A DNA stretch of 64,000 nt from Chondrus crispus. Lineage: Eukaryota; Rhodophyta; Florideophyceae; Gigartinales; Gigartinaceae. Positions within the stretch are counted from its first letter, which is position 1. Each line of letters begins with the position of its first letter. The translations under genes and the position numbers were made by a program. The notes beneath the pieces are model-generated. The model did not search any database, was not told where the DNA came from, and worked only from the letters and a program-made list of their open reading frames with translations. The stretch is taken from NCBI RefSeq assembly GCF_000350225.1, contig NW_005178479.1, positions 279,819 through 343,818 of the forward strand. The letters run 5' to 3'. Below are positions 9,111-21,304 of the stretch, piece after piece.

Positions 9111-10436
9111 ACCAACCGTAGTATGCGTGTAGTATGACTATTGGGGCATTTGCGCAGTATGGGCGTAGTATGTGTACCGTACGGATGCAGTGTATGTGAT
9201 ATGGCCCATGCACTGTACTGTACAGCACCGTAGAACTGCAATCATCATACCTTCAAACTATGGCAACACTACGGCTACACTGCAGCATATCGCAATGATC
9301 CTACAAATCGGACAGGAATGCGGGACGCGTATGAGCAGTTCAGACCCCTTCTCACGCCATCTATATCGAGGTCATCTGCACTAAATATGTGGTGGCAGAA
9401 AGACTTGCGCGGAACGACACTTGGCAACAGTGCTCTTCTCAGCGACAAGTCGTGTACACCGATTACACGAACACACATGTTATCGGTGTGCATATGTACA
9501 CGTTTACTGTATGCGAACACCCACTTACAGATCATTACACATATCCTCCCGTTAAAAATCATCAGCAGGTTTCTCGCCTCCACTTCGCGGCCTTTACCGT
9601 ATCGTCTTATATCAGTCCTCGCGCCTCGTCCCGCGCCGCACCTCTCTCTCCGCATCCCGCCGTCTCAGTGTTCCCCCTCCCCTACTGTACCCCTGCGCAG
9701 CGCTCGACGTCGTCCTGCCTCCGCCTTTTCCTCGCCAACTAATTCTTCCTACTCACGTCTGGGGAAGTTCGCATGGGTTGCGGCCTGCAGGTGGAGGAAG
9801 ATCTCGGGCACCTTCTCCATATCAAATGCCCGAAGTTGAGCAATTCCTGTGTCGGCAGCACGGAATCCATGCGGCGACGAACGAGGACGAAGGGTGGGCG
9901 TCGGCGTGGGCGGCATAACGGACGAATCTTCTTCTGTTTGTTCGCCTTTAAAGCAATTCTGCTCACATCGGGTATTTGCGACTGACCCATGCGGCGTAAG
10001 AGAATGCGTAACCAAATGTATTTGGCTGGCATGACTGATATTGGAAACAGTCGTCGTAACAAACTCTTTTCCATTACAATCCTCCTTGCGGTTAGGTTCT
10101 TATCAACAATTTTCCCAGCCCGCCTTCCTCCTCCTCTCCCTCCCTATCTCGCATCCAGATGCAAAGAAGTTCGAAGTAAACGTATCCCAACCACCCACGT
10201 CTACGCACAAAATGCCCGCGCCATGAAATATGCCTCGTAGTGTGTCGATGCCAGTCTGCATACGGCGGACAGTCGCGCCCGTGGTCGGATTTTCAACGGA
10301 CAAGGCGCAGTGTGCATCCTATCTCCGAACCCCATTCTGCGGTTACCACGTCGCGCCTTGATACATTGCCCCAGCGTTATCGCAAAGACGAATTCATATT
10401 TGATTTGGTTCCCCCCGGCGCTCTGTCCCGATCAGC
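9111..10436. other. Left non-coding arm of the 14-kb element
   Basis: Repeated AGTATG/CGTAGTAT words within the first ~80 bp look like subterminal transposase-binding repeats. The remainder has only short frames without family resemblance. Confidence 0.4.
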
Positions 10437-13400
10437 TTATCCCGTTGTGATGAGTGTCCTGTTCACTCCGTCAGGTCCGATTTCTTCGCTTTTCTGCAAT
10501 CCGTAGACCTTCAGATATGGATCAAGGAACACGGTTCGCTTGCGTCTGGGCTCCAGCGATTGGTGCTCAAAAGCACCGATAGAGTTCAGCACAACCGACG
10601 CGTCTTCTACAGATGTGTTCCGAAAGGCATCTTCAAACCTAACTGGTTTGTAGACGTGATCGTATCTGTCAAACAGCAACCCCCCTGCCCAGTCGAATAG
10701 TACCAGGTCCCGTGCTGATACAGATCCGTTGACAAGGAACTCATACCTGAGAAATTTTAAAACTTTCCCATAATAGACGTCCCGACAGTCATCACTCTCT
10801 TCCGTGCAGAACTCCGCTGAAACATACCAGTCAGAGCGCAGCATTTCTGCCCGATGACGTCTTGCTTTGCTCGCCCCAATCACCTGAAACCCACATCCCA
10901 CTGGCACTCGGGCTCTGCCAAAGCACCAAACAAAATCTTCCGACACAGCATCATTTGCTTCTGCAACCTCCAAACCCTCGGCTCTGCAGATATAAGCGGC
11001 GAGCAGCTGCTTTGTCCTTTTCTGCACATGGTACGGGCTACGAAGGGTTTCGCCATCACGGGGTGCCAATAGCTACACCCTGGACCCTGCCCCATTATCC
11101 TGCGCATATTCATCTTTTGTAACAAAATGTGTCTTGAAATACAACTTGACATGCTCTCCCACCTTTGCGTTCTCATTTAGAGACTCCGAGGCAAGGTAAG
11201 TCGCGTGGAGGTGATGCTTAATGTTCCCAATGTAGCGTTCCATCGTGAACTGGCTGTAGCTTGCGAGCGGGCCGCATTGCTCCACCATCCACCCTAAATG
11301 AATAACATCGTGTATTGTCGACTTACACACTCCTATCCGCCGCGCATCGTATTTGTAGTACAGAGACTCATATCCTCGAACGAAATCCACACCCAGACTC
11401 TTCATTCGTTCGACGTCTGCATGCGATAATGAAGGTCTTCGAGATAGCTCCACCAACGTTGACAGCACATGAAGATTGCGGAGATACGCGTGCGGCAAGA
11501 TCCCATCAAGCAGAATAGTTGCAACATTTGTCAAAAATTCGATGCACTCGGCGGCCTTCCAGCCTGAACAGTTGGAGGTAGTGCGAGGAAGGTCAGGGAA
11601 AGCAGACTGAGATGTGCCTTTCAGCACTTCGTTTAACTCCCTATCGATGTGTATCCAATCTGACGAGCTGATGACAAAGCGATCGTCCTCTCGCCTCGTC
11701 TCCTGCAAGTGAATGCATTTCCCCTTCATGATGGCCATAATGTTCTTGCACACATTCATCCAATTGTGCATAATATCGATAGGGAACGAATGATAAGGGT
11801 AAACAGAGTGTATCGAGAGGGGAATCGTTCTCCATTTCAGACCTGTACGTCTACGAATTCTTTCTCTTTCAGCATTTGACGTTCTTGGGTCCTCAAGAGA
11901 GGATAGCGTTTGCTCAATCTCGGCGGATGTGCGGTAGCGAGGGTTATCAGGTTCCCAAAGGATATGCATTTCTGTATTACCAACGTCCTGATCATGCGCA
12001 ATGCGGAATGCAGTTGGGTCATCGTCGGACGGCACCACAACTACACATCTTGTCGGATAATACATGTGCCGGTGAATGGGACAATAAACACCTGCAAAGA
12101 AGCAGAATCGACAAGGACACCTTCCATTGTGACCTACGAGACCAGCTTGTTTGTTGATTGCAGGCTTATCTCCGGTTGCGTGGATAACGTGAACCCGAAC
12201 TTTCTCCACGTTCCCGTTGAAAAGTTGTACCGGTGTACCGCCGTCACTATTGATTTCCCTGATTTCATCTCGTAGAGGTTGGAACCATGTGTCAAGATGC
12301 TGTGGCTCCGAAAGTCCCTTGATAAAGCCAATTGGAACTATATTCTTGACAAGATAGCGCATATCAGGCGAGAGATTGTACAGGACGGCCGCAATAGGCC
12401 AGCAGTCGTAGCTCTGATTTTCAAACGTCTGGAACCCGTCAGTGCTGGGGGCGATAAAAATGTCGTGCTGAGCAGCGCTTGGTCCTCCGCAGTCGTGCAC
12501 AATTTTTGCGTAAACGTTTCCATCGAAGAAGTCTTCATACAACTTCTCGTGCGCTGGATCTTGAGCAGACGATGTCCGTTCCGCAATTTGCTTCTGATGG
12601 TTGTCAAAGACATGACCACAGCTTACCTCATCTGTAGCCCATGACACAATCCCTGGTAACAGTGGTAGGTACTCAAACGCAACAATATCTGGTGTCGTTC
12701 CTTCCCTCGCACAACAAACACAGCAAATATCCCCGTCAACGTCTTCTTTGCGCGAAAGAAGCATGTGGTTTCGACATGCCACATATACAACTGGGTAATA
12801 GGCAGTGTACTTTTCGAAATTGCGACGCATCTGCCGTGAGAGCCACGGTGCCTCCGCATTTCGCAGAATATCGTTCTGGGCATCTAGTGTGAGGCCATGT
12901 CTGAGAAAAATGTCTATGAGACCACGGTTCCCTAGAATCCAATGATCGAATCTCTCCCTTGCTGCAGCTTGTATCCCACCCCTGTCATGAAAATCTTCAT
13001 CTGAAAGTGGTGCGTCCCCATGCTCGTTCCAGTGGTAGTTGAGGTTGTTGTTCGGTAGATTCTGACTTGATGGGACCGTGGGAGATACTGTGTCAGTGCG
13101 AATCTCGCCAACGATGGGGTCCCCGGAAATGACGGTTTGGTCGTTCATATGTTGATAGTCATCTCTCATCACTGAATTTTGCGATTCAAGGGCCAAATCG
13201 GACGACAGCACGCACGTGGGAATTGCACATGCGGAAGGGGAATGAATTCCCTGATAATTGCGAGGGATTTCTTCTGATGTTAGGTCATTTCCTGAGTCTC
13301 CTATTTCAAACCCGTCTCCTACACTACTGAAAATTTCAACGGAAGGACACCTGCTTGTATTTCCTGAAGGTCCCGAGCTAGGGAGATATGCATCAGGATC

Positions 13401-14054
13401 GTCCAAGATAATCCCGCTTGCCACATCTGAAGATCCACATGCTTCTGCATATGAGAGGACTTCACCACTATTTGATTCGGTAGCAGAGAGTGGGTGAGGC
13501 ATTGCAGAAAATCGGTCCTGGTCTGGGTGTGTATGCCTACTAGTTGTACGATATTGTGGAATGCTCGTGCCACCGCCTTCTTCGTTCATAGATAAAAACG
13601 CTTCAAGTTGCATTGCAACATTTCCGTCGGAGTACTTGTGCCCGTTCCCCAACAGGGGGATCCGTAGTTGCCTTCTGTATTCGTTCGCAGTCTTCCGATG
13701 CTTTGCCATTGTGCTCCTCGCCACCGGCTTCCCAACATGACTGCAACTGCAGCGATAAGAGGCCAAGCAGATATAGTTTTCCGGCTTCTGAACCATTAGG
13801 ATCCTGTGCGACACAATTTCTCTGTGGAGCCCTTGTGGCGGAGGTAACAAGTGCAATTGCATTGAATAAATAGGGATTTCAGTTAGAAGCAATCCAGTAT
13901 AGGGGCGGCATGTGCAATACCGTTGCCTGCATGGCATATGCGCCATGAAATATGAGGGTTGTTGAACTTTTAAACGAAAGAAAAGGCATCGTCCAAGCTT
14001 TGTCATCTGCACCAGTTTCGGTTCGTACTCGCGCTCGAAACACGACCCTCGCAT
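10437..14054 (-). pseudogene. Tnp2-family (CACTA/Plavaka-like) transposase
   Basis: About 1200 codons in one frame, interrupted by a single TAG at 11073-11075. The N-terminus has a Cys/His-rich segment (CRQRYCTCRPY; SYRCSCSHVG) and then a Ser-rich linker. From about residue 400 the Tnp2 core is clear: LPLLPG, the YEDFFDG block, SYDCWPIAAVLYNLSPDMRY, GFIKGLSEPQHLD and the signature HATGDKPAINKQAGLVGHNG with RCPCRFC just after, which holds the catalytic Asp and the zinc-binding Cys pairs. HNWMNVCKNI and the late HLGWMVEQCGP...FTMERYIGN segment (with the likely final acidic residue) follow. The part after the TAG (FLRYEF, VLFDWA, VFLDPYLKVYGLQ) is the family's C-terminal tail. First ATG at 14054 overlaps that of the plus-strand neighbour, so the true start may be further in. 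Likely inactive unless the TAG is bypassed. Confidence 0.85.
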
Positions 14055-15573
14055 GAAATGCTCCTCACCTTCGACATTTTCCGTCTCATCTCCCTATTCT
14101 CCATTACGTTCGCTACCCGTATCAGATATGGAAGATATGCTGCCCGTGATGCCGCTTCAGCAGGTCCAGGCGCGCATATCCCAACTTACAAGGGACACCC
14201 GTGCAACGGGACTGTTCCCAGATGATCAGAATATTCCTCGACCTCCCCCAATACCAGAACATATTGCGACTCGCATCAACACAAAAAGGGACAAGAGGAA
14301 CCCGTTAGCACAGAAGGAAAAGGATACGAAAGCATACTTTAACGTCCTGCGAGAACTCGGGGAGTACGTACACGAAAATAACCAAAAGCATATTGACAAT
14401 CCGAAAATGCATTACCGCTGGTACGACGCAACGCTTAGCGATAAGCAGAGGATTGAAACGCTTATGCGGATTGTTGAAGACTTTACTCTTAGGATCCTGG
14501 GAAGCAAATATGGAGAAGAAACATACGACAAGTTATATCGAAAACTGCCCCATCATCTCACCCTTATCATCCTCGAAGCAGCTTCGGACGCTAACTTCGA
14601 CCCGTTGACGCAAGGGGTCCGCAACTACGCCATTCGAAAGATCGTCTCTGCGAAAATGTTCTCAAAACGCAAGGCAAACATTGCCGCCAAGAAGATGGAA
14701 AAAGAGCGCACTCGTCAGCTTTTGATTGCACCTGCTACTACGAATGGATGTGGAAAAACGGGGCAAACAAGTACCAAGGACATCGCACTGGAGATCCATT
14801 CGAACTGCGACATGCCATCAGATTTCTTCAGTGGTCCTGCTTGTACTACTGTGGCGGATCTGCCAAACGACATTGCCGTAGCAGTCCCTGAATACAATGT
14901 GAATTTCGCGTTAAGCCCCTCCGAAGCACCCGGGGAAAGTACCGCAAGATTTGTGGGGCGCACTCCGACCGCAGTAACACGTCAAAATCATGCATCGCAT
15001 TATATTCACAACAAATTGGGGTCCCGAAAGCCGAGCGTTGAAATACCGGTTCCCGACCATTATGAAACTCGAAACAAACCAAACAAAGGGCTTTCAGCGA
15101 CTGATGCTGTTGCATCTCGGGTCAGTGCAAACCCACGTTTCCGCGGTCGCAAGAACAAAAAAGAGAATAGGAAGACCGGAAGTGAAGCAAACGCTTTGAT
15201 CGTCGCCGCTATCAAAGTGCCCGAATTGGTAAAACCCCACGGGAAAGATGGCGAAAATGGGGCTGATGACTGTAAAAAAACTGCGAAGGGACGCAGTGCA
15301 AGAGACAAGAGCCACGGTAAGAGTGTCGCGAAAGAAGCACAAGACAAGATCCAAAACGTACCCCATGTTTCCGAATCGAACGCGATGCTAGTGGAATTCG
15401 AGGCCTTTCAAGCATGGAAGGCCGAGAAATTGCGCCGGGCAGGCGTAAAGAGCAAGAAGAAGTCAAATGTCAAGCGTAAGGCGAGTTCGTTATCGCCAAC
15501 GCCCAAGAAGAAGATTCGAGCTCCGCATTCAAGAGAGGAGGCCGAATGCCCCAATGAGGGGGATGAAGCGTAA
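14053..15573 (+). CDS. 506-aa basic protein divergent from the Tnp2 transposase
   Basis: Uninterrupted frame transcribed away from the transposase. I do not recognise a family. Start is uncertain: ATG 14053 overlaps the transposase start, and MEDMLP at 14128 is the next option. Residues ~80-185 are helical and charged (AYFNVLRELGEYVHEN, LMRIVEDFTLRILGSKYGEETYDKL), a possible folded domain. Residues ~185-230 are strongly basic. The C-terminal half is Lys/Arg/Ser rich with several nuclear-localisation-like clusters (KKKSNVKRK, KKKIRAPHS) and a short amphipathic helix (VEFEAFQAWKAEKLRRAG). Position and charge suggest a DNA-binding accessory protein, analogous in role to TNPA of CACTA elements; this is inference. 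It is the only unbroken large frame in the element. Confidence 0.6.
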   Translation: MKCSSPSTFSVSSPYSPLRSLPVSDMEDMLPVMPLQQVQARISQLTRDTRATGLFPDDQNIPRPPPIPEHIATRINTKRDKRNPLAQKEKDTKAYFNVLRELGEYVHENNQKHIDNPKMHYRWYDATLSDKQRIETLMRIVEDFTLRILGSKYGEETYDKLYRKLPHHLTLIILEAASDANFDPLTQGVRNYAIRKIVSAKMFSKRKANIAAKKMEKERTRQLLIAPATTNGCGKTGQTSTKDIALEIHSNCDMPSDFFSGPACTTVADLPNDIAVAVPEYNVNFALSPSEAPGESTARFVGRTPTAVTRQNHASHYIHNKLGSRKPSVEIPVPDHYETRNKPNKGLSATDAVASRVSANPRFRGRKNKKENRKTGSEANALIVAAIKVPELVKPHGKDGENGADDCKKTAKGRSARDKSHGKSVAKEAQDKIQNVPHVSESNAMLVEFEAFQAWKAEKLRRAGVKSKKKSNVKRKASSLSPTPKKKIRAPHSREEAECPNEGDEA

Positions 15574-15959
15574 GAATGATGAGACGAAAAAGTGTTGACG
15601 AGCTTTTGTTTCTTGCGACTTGTAGTGAGCTGCATGATATCATAGAAATAGGAAGATTGCCGTAGTGACAGGCCTGCCACCTTGTCCCAGTGCGATTAAA
15701 ACTTTCGTTCATGCGTATATCCTTGCGAAGATAGCAAGACGAGCGCAGAGACGTAAACACCGATGATCCCTTACTTTTCACATTTGCCCGATCGGAAAAC
15801 GAGAATCTTGAAGTCTTCACATGGATCCTCGGGAGCTTGAAGTGTAGAGTGCCGTGGAGATATGGGTTAAGGACATATTGTATTGTATTGTCGGCAGTAT
15901 GTATTGGTCTCTTTGCTTTGTCTTGTCCTGAGTATACAGATTGGCCGGTTTGTCGTACG
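15574..15959. other. Segment between the companion ORF and the OSCP1-like remnant
   Basis: No gene recognised. Weak open frames on both strands. May hold the 3' end of the minus-strand OSCP1-like fragment or the junction between transposon and captured DNA. Confidence 0.3.
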
Positions 15960-17010
15960 GGGTGGTTGAAATTCTGCGTTGGTGGCGATAGGAAAGAAGT
16001 GCTGGTCTGCGACAAAGCCGGACCAAGTGTAAGTTTGGGTCAGGCCGAGGTTTGCGGAGTTGGTCCCGGAGGAGGACACGAAAAGCTCGCCGTCTTCTGC
16101 CTGCAAGTAGAAGAGGGTGGATGAGGAGGGTTAGTATGGTTGGCGTGGCGTGATAGAAAATTTCTTAAGTTGAGAAATTGTGACTGTTCGTACCTGGTAT
16201 CCTTCGAAGATGAGGGAGGTGACGGGAAAGTTGAGGTATCTAAAAACGTTGAGCAGGGCGTCCCTGACAACTGCCAACTCCCCTGCAGGAAGCAGGGCGT
16301 ACAGCTACGGTGTGCACGGGAGAAGGAGGAAGAGTGTGTGAGTAGAGCGGGTACAAGACCAGGATGCGGTGGCGAGCGGGCATGGCACAATGTACGCGTT
16401 TGACCTCGTGCTGCAAGGCGTCGACCTCCTCCCTGTGAGGCTGAGCGGGAAGCCATGCGCGCACGTCGGCCAGCATGAGCACAGTGGCGTCGACGAAGCT
16501 CGCGGGCGTGTCGCAGCGCAGCGCGTGCAGATTGACGGCCATGGCCGCGATGCAGAACACCTACGCGGCGCACGGACTCTCGTGGGGAGGTTTTGCAGGC
16601 GGGTGTCGTTTAGAGCGATGTCTCGCTCCTACGAGCGAGCACGTCTCGCTCGACGCTCAGTGGGCGACGCACCGTCTCGAAGCTGCGCTCGTCGACGCGC
16701 AGCGCATCGTACGCGAAGCACGCGCGGAACATGGCCCTCATCTCGTGCGGCGCGCGCAGCGCTCGCCCGCGGAAAGCGCGCCGCGCCAGCGCCAGCAGCT
16801 GCGCAGCGACTGCGTAGAGCACTGCGCGAGGGGCGGCGGGGTGTCCGGGGCGGGGCAGCGGGACGCCAGCGGCAGCGCGCCACGGTCAGGACGCGATCGC
16901 ACCGTCCTCGCACAGGGGCGAGCGTGCTACGCGCCACGCCTGCACACGCGCAGCGAACAAGAAAACCAGCTCGGCGGCCATGTTGGCGGCGTAGAACGGG
17001 GAGGCGCACG
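15960..17010 (-). pseudogene. OSCP1-like (organic solute transport protein 1 family) gene fragment with introns
   Basis: Minus-strand pieces in changing frames follow the OSCP1 order. AANMAAELVFLFAARVQAW (near 16985-16930) matches the N-terminal NLGGEM-LYIL segment, MRAMFRACFAYDALRV follows, FCIAAMAVNLHALRCDTP matches the MAFKYQ...CP region, and AGELAVVRDALLNVFRYLN then AEDGELFVSSSGTN match the AGEF...LL...NNGRFVLPVSG region. A clean GT-AG intron of 93 bp lies at 16101-16193, between GYQ and AEDGELF. An upstream acceptor TTCCTGCAG precedes GELAVV. In other eukaryotes OSCP1 is a cytosolic protein tied to solute transport and cilia. Frames do not connect throughout, so it is a remnant. Retained introns mean the capture was of genomic DNA. 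The family call is from remembered motifs and tentative. Confidence 0.4.
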
Positions 17011-17838
17011 CGGACGCCGTCGCGCTGGAGCCGGGCGGGGGGGCGGGGGTAGCGGGTGGCGGGTCCGGCCGTGGGCGCCGAGCGCGCGGTGTAGCGCAAG
17101 GCGCGGCACGTGCACCGAATCGCGCGTGGGCACGCCCACACACGTGTACGGCACGAGGCGCGCTCCGGCGGCTCGCGCGTGACGTGGGCGCCGCCGCCGC
17201 ACTTGCGCGGCCCGGAAACACCCGCATTACACCGCTTTACATCCCGCCGTACTTCGCCGGTACACTACTGTCCGTACCCGCTACACAACCTCCGTGCGTT
17301 CCGCTTTACCCCTTGCCCTTCTCTTTCAACCCTTGGGCTCGGCGATTACCCCTTGCGTTCTGTTCCCCCTTCCCCGCCCGCCCCCGCCCGCAACCGCCCG
17401 CCCCGTGATGGACTCTGCGCCGCCCGTGGCGCCCCCGCCGCTGCTGCCGCCGCTCGCCGCCGATACGGCCGCGCTGTCCGCGTGGCTCTGATAGACTTTT
17501 GACAATGCAAGGAAATTCCTGATGATCTGCGGCGGCGGCTACTGCATACTGTATGCTCTTTCTACATACCGGTGAACACGAAGAAGCGGGTGTACATGGT
17601 AAAAACGCTCAGCGACCGGGGAATCGACCTAGGAATCGACCTGGGAATCGAACTGGACTTGTGGATCGAGGACATGGACGATGCGTTTTTCGACATGATC
17701 CCCGTGTACGCCACCGGGATGCGACAGTAGACACGGCGGCGCTTCCGGGCGGATAGATTTACCATCTCAAAACACAACCTCCGCCATCCGCCATCCCCCG
17801 CCCTCATCGCGCGCCTCATTCCCTCTCCAACTTCCACC
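17011..17838. other. GC-rich segment, no gene recognised
   Basis: Very GC-rich and open in several frames, which here is a composition effect. It may include the 5' flank of the OSCP1-like fragment and promoter-side DNA of the next plus-strand remnant. Confidence 0.3.
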
Positions 17839-18564
17839 ATGTCTCCCACCGCCGCTCCCACCATGCCCTGCTTCATCTCCACCTCCCTCCCGCTCCGCCG
17901 TGGCGTCGGCTCGTCGCCGTCGCCGGACATCACGCGCCTCTTCCCGCGCTTGTACGCCGCGCCGCGCCGCAGTCGCGCCTCCATGTCCCCACGCCACCTC
18001 CGCCCCTCCCCTTCCACCTCCTCTCTGACATCTCCTCCGTCAACAGGACCTCGCTCTACACCACGGCCTTCATCTTCTTCCTGACCTTCCGGGGTGGCAT
18101 TCCCTTCATCAAGGTCTCGACCAAGCCGCGCATCACCCAGGCCGCCTTCACGCTGCGCGAGCCGGCCCCGCCCTCGCCAAGCGCAGGGCCCGGCATTGGA
18201 TGGAGCGCTCCCTCGTCCCCGACCTGGAGAAGGACGGCCGTGACGTCATCGCCACTTTCGCGGGCAAAGTTCGGGCCAGCTCAAGCGTCACTTCCATTTT
18301 GGTCGCCGTTACTGCCAGTGGCATTAGGAGCGCAAGCTATATTCTTAACTTTGTCCTCCCACAATCCTTGCAGAGCCCGTATTATGGCTAGTTGTTACTG
18401 CTCTCTGTCCTCACCGTCACCTGGTATTGGAAGCAGGCTAGTCGCGTCGAGGAGGTCAAGGTCATGGTCGAAGAGGAGGACTCTCGCCTTAGCAAGGTCT
18501 ACATCAAGGGGCATAGGGATGAGATTGAGACCATGGAGCGCGCATTCAGCTCGAAACGTGATTA
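17839..18564 (+). pseudogene. Broken membrane-protein gene, family unknown
   Basis: Pieces that read like protein occur in different plus-strand frames: a hydrophobic helix (TSLYTTAFIFFLTFRGGIPF), a charged stretch (ARHWMERSLVPDLEKDGRDV), then a second helix (LLLLSVLTVTWYWKQ) followed by an acidic tail (VEEVKVMVEEEDSRLSKVY) ending at a TAA near 18564. The helix-acidic tail end suggests a C-terminally exposed tail. The frame changes at least twice, so it is not functional. It lies inside the 14-kb transposon next to other host-gene fragments. I cannot name the family. Confidence 0.35.
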
Positions 18565-18748
18565 ATCAGTTTATGAAGGCGGTGAAAAGGACGACGCCAA
18601 ACCCGCCGCCGCTCCGAGCAGTACCAATACAAGCCCATTATGCAACGCGTTTTGTTTGTGTATGTTATGTATATACTCTCTACGGTAAGGACGGCATGTA
18701 CGTGTTTCATATTTTACAAACACTCACCAACAGACTCGTCTGAGCTGC

Positions 18749-19545
18749 TTATAGATAGTCTCCGACATTGCTCGGCAGTTCCAAATTTTGCATCGCGTAG
18801 ATCCTTTCGATGGAACGCAGCGCTCCCATGTCCCCCGACGTCACAAACGTGATCGCCACTCCCTTACGTCCAAACTTCCCGCTCCTGCCAATGCGATGTA
18901 AGTACGACTCCTGCTCGTTCAGCACGTCGTAGTTGATCACCAGGCTCACCTGTTGCACATCGATCCCCCTCGACCAGATGTCTGTCGCGATCAGCACTCG
19001 CGAATGCCCCTTCCGAAACGAATCCATCACCTCGTTCCGCCGCTCTTGCGTCATGCTCCCAGACATCGACATCACCGTGAAGCCGTTCTCCACCACCTTC
19101 TTCGTAAGCCACTCAACGATTTCTCTTCTTGTTGCAAAAGATCCGCCTGCGTGATCGTCAACGTTTCGTACAGATCGCACAGAGTCTCAAACTTCCACTT
19201 TTCTTGCTCCACATCTACATAAAACTGGCAGAATCCGTCTAGGCTCAGTCACTCGCGCTTCACCAGCACAGACAATGGGTCTGTCATGAACTTTCGGCGC
19301 GAAGGCATGCAGGAGGGCTGCAGGCACGAGAAAGTGGCGGAGATGGGGAGAAAGCTCATAGATGGCGAGGAGCGGCTTTCGCAGGTCGAGCGAACGCTGC
19401 AGCGGTTCGCCGGGCTGCCGACTGTGAGTTGGGTGCGCGGCGAGGCTGTGGTTTGCGGCGTGGAGTGCGGGCGCGTAACTCACTTGGTGAGACACTTGTC
19501 TTGCATGCAACGCGCGCGAGCGTAGGGTTTGGAAGAGTGCGAGCA
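18749..19545 (-). pseudogene. DEAD-box helicase eIF4A-III-like pseudogene, C-terminal half
   Basis: The second RecA domain of an eIF4A/eIF4A-III RNA helicase (in its intact form the exon-junction complex core). In order: ISAT (motif III) near 19340; [82 protein letters not shown] (motif V); HRIGRSGKFGRKGVAI (motif VI with its Arg residues); and an SIERIY...LPSNVGDYL end close to the eIF4A-III C-terminus. Segments upstream of 19180 lie in other frames, and a TGA follows VKRE, so it is broken. The N-terminal ATP-binding domain (motifs Q, I, II) is not found upstream. Truncated capture of a host gene by the 14-kb element is the simplest reading. Confidence 0.85.
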
Positions 19546-21304
19546 GTTGGTGGGCGAGGTGCGCGGAGAGGTGGCGAGCGTGGAGGCCGAAGTCCAGGCG
19601 GCGATCGGGACGATGTAGCGATGAGCGATGTTATGCGGCGGGCGGTGCGTTTTGCGGTGAGGTGGTGGATAGCAGCTACTTGGCTGCGGCAGCTGTGGAG
19701 GCGCGGTCAGCCACGGCGTCGCGCAGTGCGGCTTCGGAGAGAGGGAGCGGCTCCTGGTGGGCGGGTGGGGGGAGGAAATTGGTGTTAGATTTGAGACTGG
19801 GGCAGAGCTAGCGGAGGTGCAACGGGGGGTGGACGCACCATAGTGTCTAGATCGCCCGGGGCTTGGTGCTTGAGGAGCTTGCGGGTAGCATTCCTTCTTT
19901 GCGAAGACGCCGCCCGCCGGTGTCATGGCGCCAATGTCGGTAGGGTTGACGTTGAGGACATGTTCAAAGACGTCCAGGGCGCGTTCGCGATCATATACAG
20001 CGCTTTGGAAAGACGCCGATCCGAAACGAGACGGCCTCTTTCGCGCTGTTCATGTGCGACGCATGGGTGGCATCGGCTTGGATAGGGAAATAACCCCGGC
20101 AGCATCTCCAGGGGGACCTGGAGATGCTGCAGGGGTATTTGTAGTCCGACATGATGCATGTAGCGAGGGAGATAATAGAGTTAGACGAAACGCGCTGCGG
20201 AAGGCGAGATAGAGAGCGCGGTATGAAGGGTTGATTGTGTTTGCGGTGGCGGAGGGATCAAGCTTGGATAGCGGGTGTAGGCGAATACATGGGAGCAAAT
20301 GGGAGGTTTTGCAGGGTGTGCTTGTTACACGCCGCGCCGCGCAAGCCGGAAAAGTAAACTCGAGTAGTGAGACGTAAGCGGAGGAGGGAAGGATGGAAGT
20401 CGTGTGGGATTGCTCGTTTGTGGAAGAAACATGTGAGTTAGGGAAGTGGAATACGAGATGGAGTGGGAAGGTAAGCGTAGGAAGACGAAGCGAAAATGCG
20501 TTGCGTGCAAAGAGGATGGGGGCGGGCGGCTGGAACGTACGGGGCGATGGGCAGGTAGTTAACGAAACGTGAGTGACGAGATCGGAGGGGCCAAGAAGGG
20601 TAGATTGCGAGAGGAAGATAGTGGAGAAATGGGAACGATTGAAGGTGCAGAAGGGGGGAAGGCGTAATTTTCCACGAGAGGGGCAGAAGAAGAGATGGGG
20701 GAAGGAGAAGGGAGAGACGAGTCGAAGGGAGAGGGCCTCGACGAAAAGTCGTGAGGGCGGGGTGAGGACGAGGTGGGGGTGGGAGGGGGGAGAGCTTGCA
20801 GAGTTTTTTGGAGAGTTTTATTTATTCTAGATTTTGTTTTGTTTTTCGCCAATGCGTGCTCTTGTAGGGGAACAGGTGTGCATGTGAGCAAAGAGTTCGC
20901 GCGGATGGGACGTCGTGCAGCATCCAGACACACAGCACAAGTAAACACACGGGGACGGCGCGCGTGTGGGCGCGCTTGCGTGGCTTTCTGGCAACAAACC
21001 GTCCCATAATTTCCGCAAAAAACCGAGCGGCAACTTGTAGGCATCCACATTTGGCGGTTTCTCTCCACGACAAACCCCCCTGAGTGGTTCATGGGGAAGC
21101 AACGGAATCATGTCTGAAGGAGCCGTATCTATCTAAGAAAAAAAGGGCAGGAAAGACCCCACTCATTGTTAGTCAAGCCCTACTCTACTTCTGCCGCTGT
21201 TCTCTCTCTGTTTCGAGACGTCTATCAGACGGCAAGCATCACTGCAACTGGTCCAGGACTACCATCTTTAAACATAGCACTGCGAGGCCGCGTCACTGCG
21301 ACAG
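19546..21304. other. Host-like DNA without a recognisable gene
   Basis: GC-rich, with proline-rich open frames on the minus strand that look compositional. A perfect 14-bp hairpin lies at 20099-20130. 20560-20800 is purine-rich on the plus strand. Confidence 0.3.
20099..20130. repeat. Perfect 14-bp hairpin
   Basis: GCAGCATCTCCAGG (20099-20112), loop GGGA, then CCTGGAGATGCTGC (20117-20130). No associated gene or known element. Confidence 0.6.

Noticed and set aside
16369-17182. Long plus-strand ORFs opposite the OSCP1-like fragment
   Set aside because: GC-driven open frames; the minus strand shows motif order and a proper intron.
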